64,000 nt of DNA from an uncultured Anaerotruncus sp. (GCA_900539775.1 UQDL01000003.1:62001-126000); one strand, 5' to 3'; counted from the stretch's first letter, positions 7,123-15,391 are shown. Notes: a model not told the origin generated them from the sequence alone. Made by a program: numbers and translations.

Positions 7123-8025
7123 TTATTTTCGCTCGCCGGAAAGCTGCTTCCAGTGAATCTTGCAATATTCCTTACCGTCTATCGGAGGATATTTGGAATC
7201 ATCTGTTTTGGCTTCATTATAGCAAACGTATTCGCCCGAATAAGCGCAGCGCTTAACATCGCCGCCCTCCGAAAGGCCCGGAATAAACGCACCGAGGAAA
7301 ACGGCAACAACAGCAACAGCTATAACAGCAGCGCCTGCCTTTCCCTGAGTCCATTGCAAAAATTTAACCTTTCCCAAATCAAGCTTATCCATTTTTTCAA
7401 ACAGCTTAACATTTTCGCTCAAATAAACATAAAGCTTTGAAAGTAAATAACCGCAAACACCTGCAAATGTGCCGATTATCATACCGCCGAGCACATCCGT
7501 GGGATAATGAACCATAAGATAAACACGGCTGCCCATTGTGCACAAAGCGATCACCGGGAAAACCCAAGGAAGCTTCTTTTTACCGTCTTTTCTGAATATG
7601 AGGGCAAGAGATATTGCAATTTCAAAAATCCCTGTTGTGTGGCCGCTGGGGAACGAATAATCGCTTTCGCTTAACGCACCTGCGCCTATATAAGCCTTCC
7701 AATAAAAATCAAGATCCTGAAGAGTGTTATACGGCCTGATTCTAAGCACTGCAGGCTTTGCAATAACATTGGTTATCAAAGTACCTATAATTATTGCGCC
7801 CACCAAAGCAACACCGTATTTTCTTGTTTTCTTAAACATTAAAAGCACAAGGCCGATGATCATTACGGGAATGATAAAATTTTCATCACCGAATGCGGTA
7901 AAAAACTTAGCCACAAATGTTAAGAAAGTGCATTGCATTGCTGCAAAGAATTTGAACACGGCAATATCGAAGCCGTAAAAGACCTTATCAAGGCTTTCGC
8001 CAACGGTCAGCATTACCAAATCCAT
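7123..8025 (-). CDS. PAP2-family membrane phosphatase with C-terminal Cys/His domain
   Basis: A 300-residue integral membrane protein with the three PAP2/acid phosphatase motifs: K90-x6-R97P98, P126SGH129 and S166R-x5-H173-x3-D177. These form the lipid-phosphate phosphatase active site; the likely substrate is undecaprenyl pyrophosphate or phosphatidylglycerol phosphate. Several membrane helices surround the motifs and one more lies at about 232-250. After this helix the protein ends in an unusual soluble tail with C260, C268, C288 and H291, spaced like a small metal-binding knuckle. A GGAG ribosome site precedes the ATG. The enzymatic class is well supported; substrate and tail function are unknown. 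Confidence 0.85.
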   Translation of the reverse strand: MDLVMLTVGESLDKVFYGFDIAVFKFFAAMQCTFLTFVAKFFTAFGDENFIIPVMIIGLVLLMFKKTRKYGVALVGAIIIGTLITNVIAKPAVLRIRPYNTLQDLDFYWKAYIGAGALSESDYSFPSGHTTGIFEIAISLALIFRKDGKKKLPWVFPVIALCTMGSRVYLMVHYPTDVLGGMIIGTFAGVCGYLLSKLYVYLSENVKLFEKMDKLDLGKVKFLQWTQGKAGAAVIAVAVVAVFLGAFIPGLSEGGDVKRCAYSGEYVCYNEAKTDDSKYPPIDGKEYCKIHWKQLSGERK

Positions 8026-8243
8026 AGAATTGCTCCTTTAAGAATAATATATTATATACATAATAACAAAAAGTCGAGCGCTTTTCAAGCGTGGTTTTGC
8101 GGATTTGTTACAAGTTATTAACACAAATTCAACATTTGTATGATACCTTATGTTAAAATTTGATATAGATTTGAATCAGCCTAACTATATCACAGCAACA
8201 AACACGCTATTCTTATTAAGTATTTACCGATATAAGGAGACTT

Positions 8244-9116
8244 ATGATAACAGACCCATACAAAGTGCTCGGCGTGCCGCACGGCGCTTCCGAGGAGGAA
8301 TGTGCCAAGGCTTACAGGAGGCTTGCAAAAAAATATCATCCCGATTTAAATCCCGGCGATGAAAATGCCGCAAAGAAGATGGCGGAAATAAATGCAGCAT
8401 TTGACCAAATAAAAAACGGCACAACCGCAGCGGGTTATTCCGCAGGCACAAGGCGCCAAGGCTCCGATTCCGCATCCGATTATTACACAGCAGCGGCAAG
8501 ATTTATAAACAATCGCCAGTTTGCGCAGGCAATCAATTTGCTAAACAGAATCGAAGACAGAACGGCGCATTGGTATTACCTTTCCGCCATGGCAAATTAC
8601 GGCGCAGGCAGCAGAGAAATTGCACTTTCGCAAATTCAGCAAGCATGTGCTATGGAGCCGGGAAATTACACATACTCAACTGCATACGAAAGAATCAGGC
8701 GAAGTTCGGCAGGATATGCAAACCCCTTTGGCGGCTTTGCCGATTTCGGAGATTTTGACGAATATGACGATGCGCCGAAGAGGCAGACTGTTTACACCTC
8801 AAACGGCGGATGCCTTTCAAGAATATTTAAAATAGTTTGGATAATAATTGCGATAAGGCTTATTTTTTGGATTGCATCATCGGCGATTTCGGCAATAAAC
8901 AGCACCAAAAACTACAATCCCGGGAAGCAGCCCTCGGCGGGTTACAGCCAAAGCTACGGTGAAACAACAACCGGCAATGAGAGCTATTACGGCAACAACA
9001 GCTCATCCGGCGGCTATTCAGGCAGCAAAGGAAGCAATGATTACTCATACGGTTATCAAGCCGATAATCAAGAGAATTATTTCGGATCATCAAACGGAAA
9101 TGCAAAAAAGGGATAG
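8244..9116 (+). CDS. Membrane-anchored J-domain protein with TPR-like segment
   Basis: A 290-residue protein. Residues 1-58 form a J-domain (YKVLGVPHGASEEECAKAYR with the HPD triad at 32-34), which stimulates DnaK. Residues about 90-155 look like TPR helices (AQAINLLNRIE, IALSQIQQACAMEPGN). A hydrophobic segment follows at about 193-212 (IFKIVWIIIAIRLIFWIASS), then a low-complexity Ser/Gly/Tyr/Asn tail. It lacks the G/F and zinc domains of DnaJ, so it is a specialised type-III J-protein. The start has AAGGAG six bases upstream. The next gene follows after 67 bases on the same strand. The client is unknown. Confidence 0.82.
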   Translation: MITDPYKVLGVPHGASEEECAKAYRRLAKKYHPDLNPGDENAAKKMAEINAAFDQIKNGTTAAGYSAGTRRQGSDSASDYYTAAARFINNRQFAQAINLLNRIEDRTAHWYYLSAMANYGAGSREIALSQIQQACAMEPGNYTYSTAYERIRRSSAGYANPFGGFADFGDFDEYDDAPKRQTVYTSNGGCLSRIFKIVWIIIAIRLIFWIASSAISAINSTKNYNPGKQPSAGYSQSYGETTTGNESYYGNNSSSGGYSGSKGSNDYSYGYQADNQENYFGSSNGNAKKG

Positions 9117-9183
9117 TTAATTGCTTTAACGGCAATCAATCGGCACGGCGGAAACAGCCGTGAAAGCAGAAAGGCTTTAATCA

Positions 9184-9627
9184 ATGAAAAATTTTTTCAA
9201 CAACATAGCTGTTAAACTTCAAAAATTTATGTATGGCAGATACGGAACGGATTCATTATACAAGGCTTTGCTTTGGATTTTCGTTGGAATCACTTTGCTT
9301 GCGGCAATACTCGGCAAAGCCGTTAATCAAACTTGCTATACAGTGCTGTCCGCAATCGGATGGTTGATTATGATTTATGCATTTTACCGTGTTTTTTCAA
9401 AAAACACAGAAAAGCGCCGTGCAGAAAATGCAAAGTGGCTTAAAATGACGGCGGGAATACGCAAAAAATTCACACTGCTCGGCAATAAATTTAAATTCAG
9501 GAAAACGCATGTATTCAGAACCTGCCCCGGCTGCAAAGCGGTGCTGAGAATGAAAAAAGCAAAAGGCACCCACGAGGTAACCTGCCCTCATTGCGGCACC
9601 AAATTCAAGTTTAAGGTTCTTTTTTAA
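9184..9627 (+). CDS. Small membrane protein with C-terminal zinc ribbon
   Basis: A 147-residue protein of unknown function. Two hydrophobic segments lie at about 24-42 and 49-65, followed by a basic stretch and a C-terminal zinc ribbon (RTCPGCKAVLRMKKA ... VTCPHCGTKF) with two CxxC pairs. The ribbon follows the membrane segments, so it probably faces the cytoplasm. It is downstream of and probably cotranscribed with the J-domain protein. An AAAGG ribosome site precedes the ATG. I do not recognise a named family. Confidence 0.7.
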   Translation: MKNFFNNIAVKLQKFMYGRYGTDSLYKALLWIFVGITLLAAILGKAVNQTCYTVLSAIGWLIMIYAFYRVFSKNTEKRRAENAKWLKMTAGIRKKFTLLGNKFKFRKTHVFRTCPGCKAVLRMKKAKGTHEVTCPHCGTKFKFKVLF

Positions 9628-9639
9628 ACCATTAAAGCA

Positions 9640-9668
9640 TTGAATTTCAGGCACAATTATGCTAAAAT
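9640..9668 (+). promoter_or_regulatory. Promoter of the DtxR-type regulator gene
   Basis: TTGAAT (9640-9645), 17 bases, TAAAAT (9663-9668), with the ATG 24 bases downstream of the -10 box. Confidence 0.7.
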
Positions 9669-9691
9669 ACAAGTTGTGAGGTGATTGTGCT

Positions 9692-10069
9692 ATGCAAATC
9701 AAGGAAAGCGCCGAGAACTATCTTGAAACAATACTTGTGATCCACATGCAAAAGGGATATTGCAGATGCATTGACATATGTAATAAGATGGGATTTTCAA
9801 AGCCTTCCGTTTCCGTATATATGAAAAATCTTAAAACAGACGGCTATATTTTAATTGACGAAAACGGAGATATTACTTTAACCGAAAAAGGCAAAGAAAT
9901 TGCCGAAAAGATTTATGACAGGCATAATGTTATTGCCGGATTTCTTATGCAACTTGGCACACCGGAGGATATAGCATACCAAGATTCATGCAAAATAGAG
10001 CATGATATAAGCGAGGTAAGTTTTGGCCTTATCAAGGCACAATATCTTAAAAACTTAGGCGCAAAATAA
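9692..10069 (+). CDS. DtxR/MntR-family metal-dependent transcriptional repressor
   Basis: A 125-residue regulator with a winged helix at 1-62 (ENYLETILVIHMQ, then recognition helix GFSKPSVSVYMKNLK) and a metal-binding dimerisation domain (YDRHNVIAGFL, then QDSCKIEHDIS). Candidate ligands are E12, H78, C100, E103 and H104. The Cys at 100 matches the DtxR/IdeR iron-type site rather than the Glu of Bacillus MntR, so iron sensing is a reasonable guess. It lacks the SH3-like domain of DtxR and has MntR-like length. No target operon is adjacent; it seems monocistronic and ends at a strong terminator. Confidence 0.85.
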   Translation: MQIKESAENYLETILVIHMQKGYCRCIDICNKMGFSKPSVSVYMKNLKTDGYILIDENGDITLTEKGKEIAEKIYDRHNVIAGFLMQLGTPEDIAYQDSCKIEHDISEVSFGLIKAQYLKNLGAK

Positions 10070-10087
10070 GAGTAAAAATCACAAGCA

Positions 10088-10117
10088 AAAACGCAGCGGT
10101 TTAATAGCCGCTGCGTT
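10088..10117. terminator. Bidirectional terminator between dtxR-like and GNAT genes
   Basis: A 10-bp stem AACGCAGCGG / CCGCTGCGTT with A-rich and T-rich flanks between convergent genes. Confidence 0.85.
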
Positions 10118-10137
10118 TCTTGTTATATATTTCTTGA

Positions 10138-10557
10138 TTATTTAAATTCATCCGGTGTGTTATTTATATACATTGCGGTGCCCTCCGGCATAATGCAGAA
10201 ACCGTGCTTTTCATAAAACGGAACATTCTTCTTTTGATCAGGCATAAGTTCTATATAGAGATATTCGGCATATTTTTCCTTAATTCGCCTTAAAAGCTCA
10301 CCGGCTATTCCCCTTCCTTGAAATTCCGGATTAATCAATGCATAATGCAAAAAGGCAACCATTGCGCCGTCATCAAGTGCACGAATAAGCCCAACAAGCT
10401 CATCGCCGCACCACGCCGAAATAACGGTTTGAGAGTTCATAAGTGCCGAAAACAGCTTTTCGGGATATTTGCCCGAAACCCAGCCAACCGATAAAAACAA
10501 CTTCTCAACCTGCTTTTGATTAAATCTTTTTTCCTCTGTAAATTCAATATTTTTCAT
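10138..10557 (-). CDS. GNAT-family N-acetyltransferase
   Basis: A 139-residue single-domain acetyltransferase. The acetyl-CoA pyrophosphate loop is visible as NPEFQGRGIAGELLRRI at about 96-112, and the C-terminal VPFYEKHGF motif is present. The substrate cannot be read from the sequence. It lies 13 bases downstream of the GH28 gene on the same strand, so the two are probably cotranscribed. Confidence 0.82.
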   Translation of the reverse strand: MKNIEFTEEKRFNQKQVEKLFLSVGWVSGKYPEKLFSALMNSQTVISAWCGDELVGLIRALDDGAMVAFLHYALINPEFQGRGIAGELLRRIKEKYAEYLYIELMPDQKKNVPFYEKHGFCIMPEGTAMYINNTPDEFK

Positions 10558-10570
10558 ATTTTGTTTTCTG

Positions 10571-12121
10571 TTATTTTAAATCCTTTATGTACTTTTCTTT
10601 TTTCCATGTTTTATTTTGGCGGCAAATACAGTTATTTAATTTTATATTTTCTGCATGGCGGATAAAAAAGCCGTAAGACGGCAAATTTCTGAATCTGTTT
10701 GCCTCCGGATATTCGGCAGCGTATTCGGGAATAAACAGCCTCTTATCAAAAACATACGGCCTTTCCGTGTTTGTAACATCAATATTTTCAAGCAGAATAT
10801 TTTTAACACGCTTTGTTATGCCGTGCTGCTTATAGCCGCAAATCATAATCGGAATTTCTGCCTCTGTTGCCTTAAAATTTTTAACAACTATATTTTCAAT
10901 TCCGCTTTTGTGATTGAATCTTTTTTTAGATGCACAGGGCTTGCTTTTAACAGACTTGCCGAATTCAATCGCACGGGCGCTTTGAGCGCTCACCTCTGCA
11001 GCTCTGTTTCTGTTGCCGAGGCGAATAAAAAGCGGGCATTGGCAGCGATCCGCAACAATGTTTTTTATTTTAATGTTTTTAACAACACTTCCGTCCACTG
11101 CTTCAATTGCAATTGCGCTGACTGTTCCGGGAAATAAATCCGTCATAAACAATTTGCAATTATCAATACAAACATTTTCAATGTTATGAGTTGTTTCGGT
11201 TCCAATCTTAATTGAATTTGTGCGTGATATTATTTCGCAATCGGAAATCATGATATTTTGCATTGTGCTGTCACAACCCTCCCACAATGCATTTTTCAGC
11301 ACAATTCCGTCGTCTGCAGTTGAGATAAAGCAATGCCTGATGCTAACATTGCTTGAACCCACCATATCAATACCGTCTGCATTTGCAACATTGCGATTAT
11401 TATTTATCACAAAATCGAATATTTCAACATTTTCACATTTATCAAGGCGAAAAGTCCAATATGCGCTGTTTTCAATTATAAAATTATGAGCCTTTATATT
11501 TTTACAATTTTTAAGCACAATCACGCTGCCGTATTTTGACTCATGAGCAAAGCGCAACTGAGCCCTGTAATCTCGGCGTGTTTCAATAATATCAACATAT
11601 TCGGGAGGCTGAATCATATTTTCGCCCTTCACGGGCTTTCTGCCGAAGAAATTGCCCATTCCGATTATTTTTCCGCCGCCGGTAACAGCAATATTTTCAA
11701 GATTTTCGCCATATATCATGGCATTACGGCTGTATCCTTTGCCGCTTTTATTTGCGCAAAGCGCACTGCCGCAATCAATAAAAAGCGTTACATTGCTTTT
11801 AAGAAAAACGGTTGTTACCGTATAAATTCCTCCGCCGACGTATACATAACCGCCAACGGAAGCTGCCGCTTCCATTGCCGCATTGACGGCATTGGCATTA
11901 TCGGCATTTTCATTATTCGGCACCGCTCCGAAATCACGAATATCAAAAACATTTTCGGCCGGCAAAGCAGCGGAGGAAATATAATCCTGCTCAGGATAAT
12001 ATGAAGAAAAATCATTTTTTCTGACCTGCGAATACACATCCCCGCAGCTTACTCTTATATCTTTGCCATTTAACAAAGTTTTAAGTTTTTTGCAGACAGT
12101 GCGTTTATAAGGCGTTTTCAT
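10571..12121 (-). CDS. Glycoside hydrolase family 28-like (polygalacturonase-type) enzyme
   Basis: A 516-residue right-handed beta-helix protein. It has the pectate-lyase/GH28 entry VFDIRDFGAVPNN at about 58-70 and GH28 catalytic elements N247ADG250, D270D271 and SIKIG at 303-307 (cf. RIK). The GHG histidine motif of classical polygalacturonases is not visible. No signal peptide is seen, so it should act in the cytoplasm on imported pectin or rhamnogalacturonan oligosaccharides. It starts at an ATG with a CTTTTAAAAGAGGGCT context (AGAGGG ribosome site). It is followed by the GNAT gene. Family assignment is firm; substrate is inference. Confidence 0.82.
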   Translation of the reverse strand: MKTPYKRTVCKKLKTLLNGKDIRVSCGDVYSQVRKNDFSSYYPEQDYISSAALPAENVFDIRDFGAVPNNENADNANAVNAAMEAAASVGGYVYVGGGIYTVTTVFLKSNVTLFIDCGSALCANKSGKGYSRNAMIYGENLENIAVTGGGKIIGMGNFFGRKPVKGENMIQPPEYVDIIETRRDYRAQLRFAHESKYGSVIVLKNCKNIKAHNFIIENSAYWTFRLDKCENVEIFDFVINNNRNVANADGIDMVGSSNVSIRHCFISTADDGIVLKNALWEGCDSTMQNIMISDCEIISRTNSIKIGTETTHNIENVCIDNCKLFMTDLFPGTVSAIAIEAVDGSVVKNIKIKNIVADRCQCPLFIRLGNRNRAAEVSAQSARAIEFGKSVKSKPCASKKRFNHKSGIENIVVKNFKATEAEIPIMICGYKQHGITKRVKNILLENIDVTNTERPYVFDKRLFIPEYAAEYPEANRFRNLPSYGFFIRHAENIKLNNCICRQNKTWKKEKYIKDLK

Positions 12122-12155
12122 AGCCGAAGCCCTCTTTTAAAACCACATGGAACAT

Positions 12156-12187
12156 AAAAAAGAGCATCTGTTTAATACAGATGCTCT
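12156..12187 (-). terminator. Terminator of tRNA-Pro
   Basis: AGAGCATCTGT and ACAGATGCTCT form a perfect 11-bp stem with a 5-base loop, followed on the minus strand by TTTTTT. Confidence 0.88.
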
Positions 12188-12193
12188 TAAAAA

Positions 12194-12269
12194 TGGTCGG
12201 AGTGACAAGACTTGAACTTGCGACCCCCAGACCCCCAGTCTGGTGCGCTACCACCTGCGCTACACCCCG
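12194..12269 (-). tRNA. tRNA-Pro (anticodon GGG), CCA encoded
   Basis: A 76-base cloverleaf on the minus strand. The acceptor CGGGGTG pairs with CACTCCG (one G-T), followed by A and the encoded CCA. The anticodon stem CCAGA/TCTGG encloses the loop CTGGGGG, giving anticodon GGG. The T-arm GTTCAAGTC is present. It has its own promoter (12287-12315) and terminator. Confidence 0.95.
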
Positions 12270-12286
12270 CAATCAATTGCTTTAAT

Positions 12287-12315
12287 ACTATAACATAACA
12301 TTTAAAGAAAATCAA
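12287..12315 (-). promoter_or_regulatory. Promoter of tRNA-Pro
   Basis: On the minus strand TTGATT (12310-12315), 17 bases, TATAGT (12287-12292), placing the start close to the tRNA 5' end. Confidence 0.75.
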
Positions 12316-12350
12316 TATAAAATTCAAAATTATTCAAATTTATTTTGGAT

Positions 12351-12379
12351 GAAAAAATGCTCTTGAAAGAAAAGAGCAT
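12351..12379 (-). terminator. Hairpin with T-run overlapping the yebC promoter
   Basis: ATGCTCTT (12357-12364) and AAGAGCAT (12372-12379) form an 8-bp stem; read on the minus strand it ends in six Ts, as an intrinsic terminator would. No minus-strand gene lies upstream of it. It also overlaps the plus-strand -35 box of yebC, so it could instead be an operator-like dyad. Confidence 0.5.
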
Positions 12380-12391
12380 ATGTGATAAAAT
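12363..12391 (+). promoter_or_regulatory. Promoter of yebC
   Basis: TTGAAA (12363-12368), 17 bases, TAAAAT (12386-12391). Confidence 0.7.
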
Positions 12392-12429
12392 TATTGCAGT
12401 TTTTAATATCTCAAAGGGAGTTGTTATAT

Positions 12430-13173
12430 ATGAGCGGACATTCAAAATGGAGCACCATTAAAAGAAAAAAAGGTGCTAACGACGCCGCAAGAGCAAAAGT
12501 TTTCACAAAAATAGGCCGTGAGCTTGCAGTAGCTGTTAAAAACGGCGGCCCGGATCCGAATGTTAATTCAAAGCTTAAAGATGTTATCGCAAAAGCAAAG
12601 CAAAACAATGTGCCTAATGATAATATTGAAAGAATGCTTAAAAAGGCATCCGGCGAAAGCGGCGGAGCAGACTATGAAGAAATTGTATACGAAGGCTATG
12701 GCCCAAGCGGCGTTGCAGTTGTTGTTGAAGCACTTACAGACAACAGAAACCGCACCGCCGGCGAGGTTAGGCATTATTTCGATAAGGCCGGCGGAAACAT
12801 GGGCACAAGCGGCAGCGTTACCTTTATGTTCAGCCGTGAGGGTGTTATTCTGATTGAAAAAGAAGATGTGGATGAAGATGCTCTTATGATGGATGCGCTT
12901 GATGCCGGCGCAACCGATTTCATCACGGATGACGAAGATGTGTTTGAAATTCGCACCGAGGCAAATGATGTGGGCGCAATCAGAGACGACCTTGAAGCAA
13001 AAGGCTACAAGGTTATTTCAAGCGAGCCGGCATACATTCCTGCCACCTACACACGCCTTGAAAATCAAGACGATATGATGAAAATGAACCGAATGATTGA
13101 TATGTTTGAAGAAAACGAGGATGTGCAGGCAATTTGGCACAACTGGGAAAACCCGGATGATTACGAAGGCTAA
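12430..13173 (+). CDS. yebC: YebC/PmpR-family protein (TACO1 family)
   Basis: A 247-residue protein opening MSGHSKWSTIKRKKGANDAA, the signature of the YebC/TACO1 family, with the VYEGYGPSGVAVVVEALTDN and GGNMGTSGSV segments. Members are annotated as transcriptional regulators; more recently some have been linked to relief of ribosome stalling at polyproline stretches. The start at 12430 is preferred over an upstream in-frame ATG (12382), because AAAGGGAG lies nine bases before it and the family always begins here. Monocistronic, with a strong terminator. It is next to tRNA-Pro, divergently oriented, probably by coincidence. Confidence 0.95.
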   Translation: MSGHSKWSTIKRKKGANDAARAKVFTKIGRELAVAVKNGGPDPNVNSKLKDVIAKAKQNNVPNDNIERMLKKASGESGGADYEEIVYEGYGPSGVAVVVEALTDNRNRTAGEVRHYFDKAGGNMGTSGSVTFMFSREGVILIEKEDVDEDALMMDALDAGATDFITDDEDVFEIRTEANDVGAIRDDLEAKGYKVISSEPAYIPATYTRLENQDDMMKMNRMIDMFEENEDVQAIWHNWENPDDYEG

Positions 13174-13190
13174 AACCAATAAAGGACAAC

Positions 13191-13221
13191 AAAAAAGGAG
13201 TATCAAAGATACTCCTTTTTT
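13191..13221. terminator. Bidirectional terminator between yebC and the hydrolase-like gene
   Basis: AAAAAAGGAGTATC and GATACTCCTTTTTT form a 14-bp stem with a 3-base loop between convergent genes. Confidence 0.92.
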
Positions 13222-13225
13222 CATA

Positions 13226-14425
13226 TCATTTTTTAAACAATCTTTTCAAGGCACGCTTAAGCCTTGCAAAAAACGAGGTTTGCGATTGCTTTTTTAAATC
13301 GGAAATTTCTTTATTCTTTTTAGAAATAATTATTTCTTTTTCGGCAATCTGATTTTTAAGAGCCTTTATTTCCCCGCCGCGTGATACCGCTTTTTGATTT
13401 ATTTCACGCTTGCGCATAAGCAGCTCATACCTGTCTGCCCAATATTCATTTGCAAATGAAGCAAGCAACGCAGCGCCGTCTGTATTTTTAGCTTTAATAA
13501 ATTCAAGCACTGCCATAATCATTCTGAAAAGCGGCGGATTATCAAAAGCGCTGTGCGGATCAGGCTCTCCGCAGGCATAATATTGCCAAAGGCAAAGATT
13601 ATCCATGCAAGACAATCCATATTTTAAATCCGCACCGAATTTAACGGAAAGAAAATTCACATCAATATCATAATCGATTTTTGACGCGGCATTTGAAACA
13701 ATCAAAAATGTGTTTTTCTTGTTTTGCTTAATTATATTCTCAAAATTATTACGCTTTAAAAACAAAGCATCGGTCTTTTTTATGCCTGTTATTTGTGTAA
13801 AACTTTCATTATAAGGATATTTTTCAATATCAAGCTGTGGATTTATTGCAACGGCAGAGCTTTCGCAAATAAAGCCGCACACGGCTATAGCCGCCGAGCC
13901 GCCGCCCGATCGCCCGTAAAGCGTTATATTTTTGTTTTCAACGCCGAGAAGGCGTGCAATTTCGCAAACAAGCTTTGCAACATATTCCCTGAAATCTTCT
14001 TTCTCCGTGCCGTAAAACCAGCCAAGCGGAAGTGTGGGGTAATTATAATACATTGGATCATCTATACAAAGCACGCTTGCGTTTGTTTCGCTGCCCCAAG
14101 ACCAAGAAGAAAATGTGGGAAACGGAGCCAGATCTCTGCCACCGTTTCTTGTGCGGGCGCCGCTGAAAAACACAATAAGCCGATTTGCGCTGCCCTTACT
14201 GAAAAAGCATTCAATGCGGGCAGAGCCCAAAACCGAATAAAAGCGTGACGGCGGCAATTCCTTGCCGCCGAAATTAAACAAAACCGAATTTGCGCTAACA
14301 AGCTCTGCATCCGTTTTTCTGTTGAATATATTGTTTTTGCAGGATTCAAGCGCCTGCGAGAAATCCGCCTGCAATTCAAACGAATTTATATCGGCAGAGC
14401 CGAACAAGGTTTCAAGTTGTTTCAT
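13226..14425 (-). CDS. Alpha/beta-hydrolase-like protein with C-terminal coiled coil
   Basis: A 399-residue protein. The middle part has hydrolase-like features: strand LIVFFSGARTRNGG (83-96), then the nucleophile-elbow-like YGRSGGGSAA (170-179, candidate Ser173), within a region that also contains LGWFYGTEKEDF. Residues about 345-385 form a charged coiled coil (REINQKAVSRGGEIKALKNQ, EKEIIISKKNKEISDLKKQ) followed by a basic tail ending RLKRALKRLFKK. No signal peptide. It lies 18 bases downstream of the Wzt/TagH-type ATPase on the same strand, so a role in surface polysaccharide processing is plausible. The catalytic acid and histidine were not identified, so activity is uncertain. Confidence 0.6.
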   Translation of the reverse strand: MKQLETLFGSADINSFELQADFSQALESCKNNIFNRKTDAELVSANSVLFNFGGKELPPSRFYSVLGSARIECFFSKGSANRLIVFFSGARTRNGGRDLAPFPTFSSWSWGSETNASVLCIDDPMYYNYPTLPLGWFYGTEKEDFREYVAKLVCEIARLLGVENKNITLYGRSGGGSAAIAVCGFICESSAVAINPQLDIEKYPYNESFTQITGIKKTDALFLKRNNFENIIKQNKKNTFLIVSNAASKIDYDIDVNFLSVKFGADLKYGLSCMDNLCLWQYYACGEPDPHSAFDNPPLFRMIMAVLEFIKAKNTDGAALLASFANEYWADRYELLMRKREINQKAVSRGGEIKALKNQIAEKEIIISKKNKEISDLKKQSQTSFFARLKRALKRLFKK

Positions 14426-14443
14426 AATCGCTGCTGCTCCAAA

Positions 14444-15310
14444 TTATTCGGCTGCGGGTGCCTCCGCCGGTTTTTCGGAAGCATTACTTTCCGCTTGCGG
14501 CTTTGCGGCAACAACCTTTTTGAGGATTTCCTTTTCCTCTTTCATTGCCTTTGCTTTACTGTCTCTGACTCCGCGAGTCATTTCATCATAAATATCTGCA
14601 ACGGTGTCAACATCACCCTGTGCAATAATTTTTCCGTGATCAAGCAAAATAGCAGTGTCACAAATTGCCTTAACCTGATCAATGCTGTGCGAAACAAAAA
14701 GCACCGTTACGCCCTTTTCAAACATTGATTGCACTTTTTTAAGGCTTTTTGTGCGGAACTTTGCATCGCCTACGGAAAGAACCTCATCAAGAATAAGCAC
14801 ATCGGGCTCAACTGCAGTTGCAATTGAGAAGCCAAGCCTTGCCTTCATGCCCGAAGAATAGTTTTTGAGAGGAACATTTATAAAATTACCAAGCTCTGAA
14901 AACTCAACGATTTCATCATATTTTGATTCTATATATTCCCTTGAATAGCCAAGGATGGCGCCATAAAGAAAAATGTTTTCTTTGCCTGAATAATTAGGAT
15001 CAAAGCCTGCACCGAGCTCCAAAAGAGGAGCTATAACACCGCACTTTTCAATCTTGCCCGTTGTGGGCTTATAAACGCCTACAATGGTTTTAAGAAGGGT
15101 ACTTTTACCCGCACCGTTAAAACCGAGAATGGCAAGATGCTCGCCTTTTTTTACATCAAAGCTAATATCACTCAAAGCATGAAACTTTTTATATTCCAGC
15201 TTATGGGTTATAAGCTTGATAACAAATTCCTTCAGATTATCAACTTTCTCTTTATTTAATTGGAAAGACATTGTTACATTCTGAACGGAAATTGCAACAT
15301 CATCACGCAT
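14444..15310 (-). CDS. Polysaccharide-export-type ABC transporter ATPase (Wzt/TagH-like)
   Basis: A 288-residue ATPase with Walker A GFNGAGKST (about 64-72), signature YSSGMKARLGFS, Walker B VLILDEVLSVGDA and the H-loop LFVSHS. The LELGAGFDPNYSGKENI segment is typical of the ABC-2 class exporting O-antigen, teichoic acid or capsule. The tail after about residue 250 is Ala/Glu/Lys-rich and short, without the carbohydrate-binding domain of O9a-type Wzt. The partner permease is not adjacent in this window. It precedes the hydrolase-like gene and follows ilvD in the same direction. Confidence 0.88.
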   Translation of the reverse strand: MRDDVAISVQNVTMSFQLNKEKVDNLKEFVIKLITHKLEYKKFHALSDISFDVKKGEHLAILGFNGAGKSTLLKTIVGVYKPTTGKIEKCGVIAPLLELGAGFDPNYSGKENIFLYGAILGYSREYIESKYDEIVEFSELGNFINVPLKNYSSGMKARLGFSIATAVEPDVLILDEVLSVGDAKFRTKSLKKVQSMFEKGVTVLFVSHSIDQVKAICDTAILLDHGKIIAQGDVDTVADIYDEMTRGVRDSKAKAMKEEKEILKKVVAAKPQAESNASEKPAEAPAAE

Positions 15311-15391
15311 AAATATACCTGCCTTATTTTAAACTATGCAACACACGCAGCCTGCCCTGCAAACAGCAGAGCCGAGGCAGCGAAAAAATAA

